Positions 57,180 to 64,000 of a stretch of DNA of 64,000 nucleotides are shown here, piece after piece; the stretch's first letter is position 1; every line of letters begins with the position of its first letter. The stretch spans positions 124,001 through 188,000 of the forward strand of contig JAWWNJ010000044.1 in the NCBI GenBank assembly GCA_037176885.1, in the 5' to 3' direction. A program made the position numbers and the translations under genes. Below the pieces are notes generated by a model, which was not told where the DNA came from, made no database searches, and saw nothing but the letters and a program-made list of their open reading frames with translations. The stretch comes from Favolaschia claudopus. Lineage: Eukaryota > Basidiomycota > Agaricomycetes > Agaricales > Mycenaceae.

Positions 57180-58540
57180 GAGAGGGTGTCAATGAGTCTT
57201 CGAAGCGAGTCTTTTGTCTTGGGAAGGGCATCTTTCAGCTTGCAAAGGTGTCTTTCGTCTTGGTACGACAGCTTTGGGCTTTCATAGATGTTCTTTCAAT
57301 TGCACTAGGGATTTTGGAGAACTCTGATATGATCATATTCTCCGAGAGTGCCGATTGTTTTGAGGAGGTTCAGTGAACTAACTTCGCATCTGTGGCGGAG
57401 CACTTGCGAGGTCAAAATTTTCCTCTGAGCTCGAGAGTACGGAGATTGATCACGATCCCAAAAGGTTGCCAGATGCCAGGCTGATTACGGCTAAGCTTGG
57501 ACCTCCCGAGTATGGCGGGACGATGGGCCAGACGGCGGAAGTGAGAGGCCGGAGTGTCAATTTTCAAAAACTTGAAAAACAACCAGTCATTTCAAAGTCC
57601 GACAGTCATATCTGATGGTTTCCGCAGCAGATGATGTGACATGGTTCCTCCCCCACCTTCTCCCCTGTCCCCCGTTCCTCAAATCCCCTATTCTCCCATC
57701 GAAACATCTCTCTCATCAAGTCTACGGCACTTCTCAAGCTAGTATGGAACATTCAAGCTCCCAAGTCACGGAATGCAAGTCTACAAGAGCACTGCGGAGT
57801 CTCCGACCAGCTTCTATGACAAGTCTTGGCTAGCCCGATCTCCCCCCTCCCTCCGGTCCTCAAGGTCTGAAGTCTTCTCGAGTCGCCCGTTCCGCCACGC
57901 TGTGTGGAGCCTGTGACTGCCCCTCTTCGCCTCGAACACCACTTCAAGTACTCCAAGCTTCAAGTTGTCAAGTTTTCTTTAATCCTCCTCTTCAAAGATG
58001 TCAAGTCTTCGGTGCCTCTGCCCCCGATCCTCAAGACATCATCAAGAGAATTCAGTGCCTTCCAGTATGCCTTCAAGCTACGGGCGAGAGAGAGCTGCGG
58101 GACATAGTTGGAATTGCATGTCGCAGGTACATGGTACAATTATTCTATTCTACCGTCCCTTACTCATTTGTCGCTGTGTCCCGCCAGGCACCGCAAACGC
58201 GGCACTGCGTCGTCTGACCCTGAGGATATGTCGATGCGGGAAGGACGATGATGACGATGGTAACGCAATGGCTATGTACCGATGTACTGGAGTTGTATCT
58301 TTTCATCACCGTTTATCGATTCTCTTGTGTCTTTCTGTCCTATAAGAATGTCTTCAAATGGCTTGAAAATGCAGCTTGGGAAAGGCATTGATGGTCTTTT
58401 GCATCTTTCCAAAGATGATTCGTCTTGAAACAGCAATGTACCCTACTGGGCCCAAGACGTCGTGTCTTTGACAAAAATGCGTCTTTCACATCTTGGCCAA
58501 GACGTCGAAGACGCGAAAGACGAACTTGTTATTTTACTGA
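57180..58540. repeat. Cluster of GTCTTTCGTCTTGG/TCAAGTC words, possible mobile element
   Basis: Words such as GTCTTTCGTCTTGG (57259 area), TCTTCAAGTC and their complements (CCAAGACGTC, GACGCGAAAGACG near 58480-58520) are strongly enriched across this stretch, densest at its two ends. No gene is visible inside. This may be another element with subterminal repeats; the ends and target duplication are not resolved. Confidence 0.35.
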
Positions 58541-58765
58541 TTGGCGGCACAAGTTACTCTACGTAGAAGAAGCCGGTGGCCAGGGGTACCAGGAAATGAT
58601 AGAGTTTAATAACCTATTTCATTTGATCTTCGTCCAATTCAGAAATCTCTCCACGAGTTCGGCATATCTCCGGCGGATGCAAAAATAAGCGCTTACAATC
58701 TGCTTACCTTTTTCTTCAACCTGCCCAGGCATCTAACGGCCACCCCGCTTAAACAGGCGAGAGAA

Positions 58766-60221
58766 ATGTCTGAGCCGGGAATCGTGGTTCATCCGAATTT
58801 AACGAACGAGGTGGTTGAATTCTGGGGGTTCAAATATCGAGAGGCCAAGCAAGAAAATGAGACGTTGCAGGTACGCGACATTCGTTCGAGCTATGAGTAA
58901 GCTGTTCATTTCTAATACCACTCCTTAGACGCGTATTGTGGAAAACGATAAATTTCTCCAGGAAGTCATCACGTCGTCGCGAAACGAGATGAAAATCATG
59001 CAGCAAAAACTTGACGCATACCACGCAGAAAACGCAAACCTCCTCTCAGAAATAGGGCGTCTGGGTGCCGAAAGAGCTGCCTTACACACTCAAGTGAGGA
59101 TTTTTTCATTGAAAAATCATTGGTAGTGTCCATAATGTTCAACCATAGCTTCAACTATCTTATTCGCAAGCTCTCTCTTTAGCACCCGAGGCCGACCGGC
59201 AGCGTAGGGCAGCAATCGTCGATTTGTTCAAGGCTCAACCTATAGTGGACTATCTCCTGAATGAAACTCCGCCCGACCTTAGCTTCCTGTCCGCTAGAGA
59301 TCTGGCCAGTACACTTCGTCGAGTGAGTCGCCGCTTCTCCTTGCCGTTCTATAAATCAGCGAGTGACGCACAATTGCAGGACGAAATAAAAACTCCGTGG
59401 CAGTGAGTATTCTACAGCGATTGAAGCGATCAAACTGAAGTAAAATCTCCGAGTTGACGCATCTTCAACATAGATTATATTTCAATCCCTGCCCTCCCAA
59501 TGCAATGCCGCTGCGTGTTGAAGGACCATGCCAACCGGGTTACTGGTTTTATCCATTGAATTTGCAAATGGAGTCGCCCTTTGAGCTCATCGTCGAAGCA
59601 GAACCTAACAAAGTCGGTATCAATGAAACACGAAATGAATTGCTTTGACCGAGAAATTGTGTTACAGTGGACCTACTTTGGGCGATATATTACCTGTGCG
59701 TTCAGTGGCTACGAAATGAAATTGTCTGAATGGATGACGCTTGACGAGGAGGTCTGTCTTTCCGGCGACTCAACAAACGGCTGAGGCGTTCAACCGGGCT
59801 TCTTTTCTTTCCACAGTCGAAAACGATTTTCTGTTCACGAGTTGCAAATCAAAGGTCGGGCGGTCGCCAAGCATCCTTGCCGACGCAAGTGCACATCCGC
59901 CAGCGTTACGACTCTGGTCTGTGGAACATCCCATCCTATACGCTGCAGTGTGTTGGTTACGACAGTGAGCTCTGTAATGCGCTGGCCGCAGCCGCGGTTA
60001 GACTTGCATGCGGGCACGCGGAATCCATTGAAAGGCAAGCTGAAGTAGCCTCCATTTCAAGACAGTCAAGCTTAAGCCAGCTTGGAAAGCGTCGAAGAAC
60101 AGAGACACCGCCCACGTGCGGGGACCAATCTACAAAGGTTGAGACTTCTGGCTTCCCGGATGTTGAGAATATTCGTGTCGATGAAAGGACGGAGTTGATT
60201 GGTCAAAATGAGTATCCATGA
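58766..60221 (+). CDS. Coiled-coil protein with DUF6697-like C-terminal domain, six exons
   Basis: Exons 58766-58870, 58929-59093, 59149-59402, 59474-59612, 59668-59751 and 59817-60221 join in frame to give 383 residues. Residues ~25-100 form a coiled coil (AKQENETLQ, NEMKIMQQKLDAYHAENANLL). From ~170 a domain follows with FELIVEAEPNKWTYFGRYIT, LSEWMTLDEE, RYDSGLWNIPSYTLQCVGYD, which resembles the basidiomycete DUF6697 domain (FExxxxxEPNKWxYxGxY, LSxEEWxxL). The tail is polar with a KRRR patch. The function of that domain is unknown. Three introns start with GTC rather than the usual GTA/GTG in at least part of the model (59613 GTCGGT, 59752 GTCTGT), but phases agree throughout. Confidence 0.7.
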
Positions 60222-60731
60222 GCAAAACTAAGCCAGAATTTGGCCAGAATAGTAAAACACTTATGCATATACTAGGTAATGATGTATTTCGAGTCAACAT
60301 ACAAGCTTCTCCGGATGATGTGATTAGTCGGGTAGGTTCGTTCGAACGAGGTTGACCAGCAGTTGACCCGACCCATCCCAGAGGCGGTGCAGCCACGTGC
60401 AGCACGTGTCCACCCTCCGTCCTTTGCCACTCCCGTCGTCGCCGTCCTCTCTTCGCTTCCCGTCGTCGGCTGCCGCGACCAGTGCTCATGCTACTCCACC
60501 TCTAATCTGGTCTTGGTGCCACCTCCGCGCTGTGTCGACCTCTCACAGGCTTCACCTTTCTCCATTCAATTTCAATGTATTGACGATGCCACCACCGCCT
60601 TAACTCCTGTAGAATATATACATTACCAACAAATGACTCTATTCCCCCTTCTACTCTCTACTCTGTGTGCTGCAACGAACCCTGTGACTGGGCTCAGAGT
60701 CATGATTGCCCCAAATTGCCCCTCGCTTTAA
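60222..60731. other. No supportable gene
   Basis: Pyrimidine-rich 5' flank of the gene at 60732. A TATATA stretch lies at 60614-60619. Confidence 0.4.
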
Positions 60732-61492
60732 ATGTCTTTTGCTCCCGACCTCCACCCCTCCCCGCTGCCTCCCTCGTTGGTCCTGTCCTCCTCCGTCTTC
60801 GTGTTTTCTAAACCTCTCCTCGTGCCCTCATCTTCGCGACAGCTCAAAACTCTCGTCGATATCGAAATATCCCTCCACTGTTTTACTCCCAACGCCCAGA
60901 TCTGCAATCGCCGCCTAGCGGCACCCTTCACGATCTTTCTTCTAGGTCCCGGCGCTGGCATGCAAGGTCGGGCGGACACAACAGGTCGCAAAATCCTTCT
61001 CTTCAGGTACGTGTGTACAAAGCTCGACCTCGTCTCGCTCATTCAATCTTCTTGATTTTTAGACGAAGATGCAGGATTAAGTGCGTGAGCCGTGTATCTG
61101 CTGTTTCTAAGTCATTCACATTCGTGCACAGTGCACAGAGTCGCATCTTCACCACCTCGCTTATCACAAGCGCGCCGTATTGGGTTGTAGGCATGTACGT
61201 TCCACTTTCCTCTGCCTATGGCTCATTGTCTCATCCACTCATAGCAGGGAAACCTCGCTTGTTAGAAGGAACTATGGTATGTCTATTGAGTTTTCTGCGG
61301 CTGTCGCGTTATTCATCGTGGCTCTGAGCAGATGATTCGGATACAATACATCTTCTAAACGCTTGTAGCGCGTAAGTCATCTATGACGCCCCCTGTTCCC
61401 GCTCTCTAGCTGATTTCTCATGCAGACTGTTCGACACATCCTCAGGAACGGAGGTCCCACAGGCAAGCTTGAGTATTGCGCGTAATTATTAA
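60732..61492 (+). CDS. Small hypothetical protein, six exons including an 18-nt microexon
   Basis: Exons 60732-61006, 61063-61080, 61132-61194, 61245-61276, 61332-61371 and 61426-61492 join in frame to give 164 residues. All introns are 50-56 nt with GT-AG ends (GTACGT, GTGCGT, GTACGT, GTATGT, GTAAGT donors), which is strong support. The N-terminus is Ser/Pro-rich and hydrophobic (SLVLSSSVFVFSKPLLV), possibly a targeting or membrane segment. It is followed by LKTLVDIEISLHCF, a Gly-rich turn and a basic patch. The C-terminal half contains TSLITSAPYWVVG and DSDTIHLLNACSALF. I recognise no family. Confidence 0.55.
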
Positions 61493-61983
61493 CTTGTTTC
61501 TAGATCGCTGCGACTTGGTGGTACTACAAGGCGGAGATACGTCAGAGAGATTTCGCTCGGTTAGCTAGAGTTAGCGGAGGAGTTGCGTTAGGACTCATAT
61601 CGCGGACTTCGTTATTTTTTTTTACTTCGTTGTGTAGTAGCACGAATGATATGAATCAATGAATTTCATCGGAATAAAGCAAAATAATAAGCAGGGCAAT
61701 TATAAGCAACCAGCGGCAAGCTTGAGCACAATATGGGCAACCTTGAGCAAGTCGAGGCACAATTGTGAATTGCTATAGGCTCATTTTGCTCACTGAGCAT
61801 ACATATGCATTAATCATTGACAACAATTGTAGAACTTCGCTCCTCTCTTTCCCACACGCGTCGCAAGCAGCGAACAAACGCGTTACTGTAGAAAGATTTC
61901 GCAGTGGTGTGGAGCGACTCTCACAAAACCCTAAGCGACTCTCGCCACGGAAAAATCGTCTTTTGGGAGGTTGCAAATACACG
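61493..61983. other. No supportable gene
   Basis: Short region shared by the 3' flanks of two convergent genes. A T-run lies at 61616-61623. Confidence 0.5.
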
Positions 61984-63396
61984 CTATTGATTATCGTACT
62001 GGGCCACGCCTGACCTTTGTTTCATCCATGCTTCGAACTGGGCCTTGTTGAATCCACGCTGTCTGCCCCTTTTCCGTCTTCTACCAGACTCGTCCTTTTT
62101 CCCTGCCCGTCGGGTTTTTTTATGCGGACTCGCAGGGACCCCTTGCGAGGACATGCCGCTCTGAATTGGCGGCGGGATATACACGGGCCCGAATGCTACC
62201 CGCCTAGCTCGAAGTTCGTCTCGGATGTTGTCCTGTAAGCCAGCTTCCCAAGAACCATGAACTTGGGGTAAACAGCCCATTCCAAGTTCATCGACAGCAT
62301 CCCCACCGTCGTCCTCAAAGCCACCCATTACGCTGTCGTCGAACTCTGGTCCAGTCTGCACAACACCCTTCATACATTCGGTTAGATTCTTGAGTGCCAT
62401 TGTCGGAGACATCACATGAGGATCAGCCTGTGGCTTCGCCGGTGGCTCGGGAAGGCCGACCTTGATCAATTTCAAGGACGGGGAGCCTGGATCAAGATCC
62501 ATGCAGGCGTGTTCCGCCGGCTCCAAAGCTTTCGTGAGACTCGTGTTTGCGGCTGTGTCAGATTCAAGGGTAGACGGGTGGACGAGGCGCACTGTTCCAT
62601 CCTCTTTCTCAGGCTGGACATCAACCTTTGAGCCTGTTATGTCTTGCTCAGGACAGGATCTGCGGAGAGGAGAGCGGAGAGAGACGGAGTCAGCCTCGTC
62701 CGTGATTTTGATACGACCGTCGGAGGTCCGTCTGTTCCGTGCACGAAGTATCTTCACATCCCGAGCAACATGTGGTGGTGGTGGAGGAATCGAAACATAC
62801 CACCGCTGTTGGGAAACAGGTTCACGAGGAGCAAATTTCGGTAACGGCGACGTCGTCGACGAATCCGAGGATAAAAGCAGGCGCACGCGCCGCAGTTGCT
62901 GTGGCGGTTGTGGTTTCTGCGGCAGCTGTACTGATGCAACTACACGCTGCGATTCCGGAACAGAGACCAGCATTGCTGGTAACGGCAAAGGTATACGCGA
63001 CTCTGCTGTTGATGAGTTTGGGGGCAAGACCGGGACGAGTGTACTCTTTGGAGAAGGGTCGGTTGAGGATATATGTTGGAGGGCAATGGGATGAGAGTCT
63101 GGCTCCATTGTCGAGTGCCTCTTGTACGGCGCGTGCGAGTCGTCCCCTGACGACTTTCCGAGCACCGGTGAAACCTTGTGCTCATGAGAAGGCTTGGCCA
63201 CCTGGCTGAGCGTTCGCACCGCTGAAACTGCGACACTCGCAGGAACTTGTGCCCTCATCCTTGTGGCCACAATCTCTGGTTCCGACTCCGAATCTGAATC
63301 CAGTGAGACAATTTCCAACTCAGAATCTGAGGGGATCGAGATAATGTCATCTCCGGACGCGGGATTGAGTGCGCCGGAATCGGTCGAAATGCTCAT
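61984..63396 (-). CDS. Disordered protein with basic C-terminus, single exon
   Basis: One uninterrupted frame from the ATG at 63396 gives 470 residues. The frame is open for another 19 codons upstream, without an ATG. The N-terminus is Ser/Asp/Glu-rich with a SIM-like acidic stretch (DDIISIPSDSELEIVSLDSD). The middle is Pro/Ser-rich and clearly low complexity, with a poly-Pro run. The C-terminus is strongly basic (KKTRRAGKKDESGRRRKRGRQRGF), with a likely nuclear localisation signal and a GRQRGF element reminiscent of AT-hook or RNA-binding basic patches, then a short helix (FNKAQFEAWMKQ). No catalytic domain is seen. A nuclear scaffold or DNA/RNA-binding role is an inference. Confidence 0.7.
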   Translation of the reverse strand: MSISTDSGALNPASGDDIISIPSDSELEIVSLDSDSESEPEIVATRMRAQVPASVAVSAVRTLSQVAKPSHEHKVSPVLGKSSGDDSHAPYKRHSTMEPDSHPIALQHISSTDPSPKSTLVPVLPPNSSTAESRIPLPLPAMLVSVPESQRVVASVQLPQKPQPPQQLRRVRLLLSSDSSTTSPLPKFAPREPVSQQRWYVSIPPPPPHVARDVKILRARNRRTSDGRIKITDEADSVSLRSPLRRSCPEQDITGSKVDVQPEKEDGTVRLVHPSTLESDTAANTSLTKALEPAEHACMDLDPGSPSLKLIKVGLPEPPAKPQADPHVMSPTMALKNLTECMKGVVQTGPEFDDSVMGGFEDDGGDAVDELGMGCLPQVHGSWEAGLQDNIRDELRARRVAFGPVYIPPPIQSGMSSQGVPASPHKKTRRAGKKDESGRRRKRGRQRGFNKAQFEAWMKQRSGVAQYDNQ

Positions 63397-64000
63397 GCTT
63401 TCGAAATTGCTACGTTTGTAATGGGTGTGGAAGTGGTGGTATACAGGTGGCAAGAGGAGCGTCTGGAGAGCCGACCGGGCGTTGTCATAGTCCCAGGTTG
63501 GGGGGAAAGTTTTTTTCTACACCTGGCTCAGAAAAGCTTCCCGCAGCTAAAAAAGAGGCAAACCATGATATCTTCGATAAATTTGGCAGGCCGAATGATG
63601 AATTCCCGGGCGTAATGCAAAAGATGAACCCCACAATCAATATTGTTGGGTTGACGAGGGACCTTGAAACCAATTATACAACGTCCTGCCCGGTATTATT
63701 CCCCACTCACTTGAAGATGCACTCCTGCAGCGATGGACAAATTAAGACACTGATCTTCAGCTAGTTTCTTGAGATATGACTCCAGCTTATTGAGTGCTGT
63801 TGTACGTTGTTCTCCCATCGAGTCAATGATCCAAAACTGAGCGCTAGACGGAGACTTCAGCTTTCACACACACAAGGATAGAGAGACGAACTTGATGGGG
63901 AAAGCCCTTCGCCGGTTTGATTGAATTGAAAGACTCAAATTGGGGATATAGGCAACGGCCAGATACCAGTGGGCTCTATGAGGATGTGATTGAGCACTTC
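63397..64000. other. No supportable gene
   Basis: Upstream flank of the minus-strand gene ending at 61984. Frames here are antisense or short. Confidence 0.45.

Overview
The window looks like nuclear DNA of a mushroom-forming basidiomycete (Agaricomycetes). Nearly every gene I could rebuild has many short introns (about 42-60 nt), and the protein repertoire is typical of that group: F-box/LRR proteins, a T5orf172 GIY-YIG-like protein, a Myb/SANT-like protein of a mushroom-expanded type, a nucleoplasmin-like protein and a LINE RNase H remnant. No bacterial, organellar, rRNA or CRISPR signal was seen, and I could not place a tRNA. All gene models were made by reading splice sites and frames by eye.

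Layout. 1-8.1 kb: an F-box-type gene (1823-2948, +), a broken HSP90 gene (3897-5206, +), a T5orf172 gene (5420-5885, -) and a tail-anchored coiled-coil gene (6346-8127, -). 9.1-9.9 kb: a small hAT-like element with GGGTC-rich ends. 10.6-12.6 kb (-): an F-box gene whose first three exons belong to a duplicated module; the other copy is a separate gene at 54.0-54.8 kb. 16.5-19.9 kb (-): an 11-exon gene with a C-terminal 2-oxoglutarate/Fe(II) dioxygenase-like signature, flanked by two clusters of short degenerate repeats. 21.4-24.3 kb: a small unlisted two-exon gene, a 708-bp inverted-repeat element and a decayed LINE 3' end. 26.0-29.9 kb (-): a 1,228-residue Myb/SANT-like gene. 31-34 kb: nested inverted repeats, a truncated SET domain and a nucleoplasmin-like gene. 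35-38.6 kb: local duplications and a 224-bp tandem array. 42.6-44.2 kb (+): an F-box/LRR-type gene.

44.6-53.2 kb is the most striking region: an 8.6-kb compound satellite built from three unit types (about 163, 263 and 370 bp) that share one core with an 8-bp GCGGCCGC site. I count 29 cores. The units are arranged in higher-order blocks of about 633, 1,066 and 1,430 bp. Beyond it lie the second module copy, a DUF6697-like gene (58766-60221, +), a six-exon small gene with an 18-nt microexon (60732-61492, +) and a disordered basic nuclear-type protein (61984-63396, -).

The genes do not form a pathway. The window reads as a repeat-rich accessory region where mobile elements, segmental duplication and decay dominate, interspersed with fast-evolving gene families (F-box, Myb/SANT-like, dioxygenase-like).
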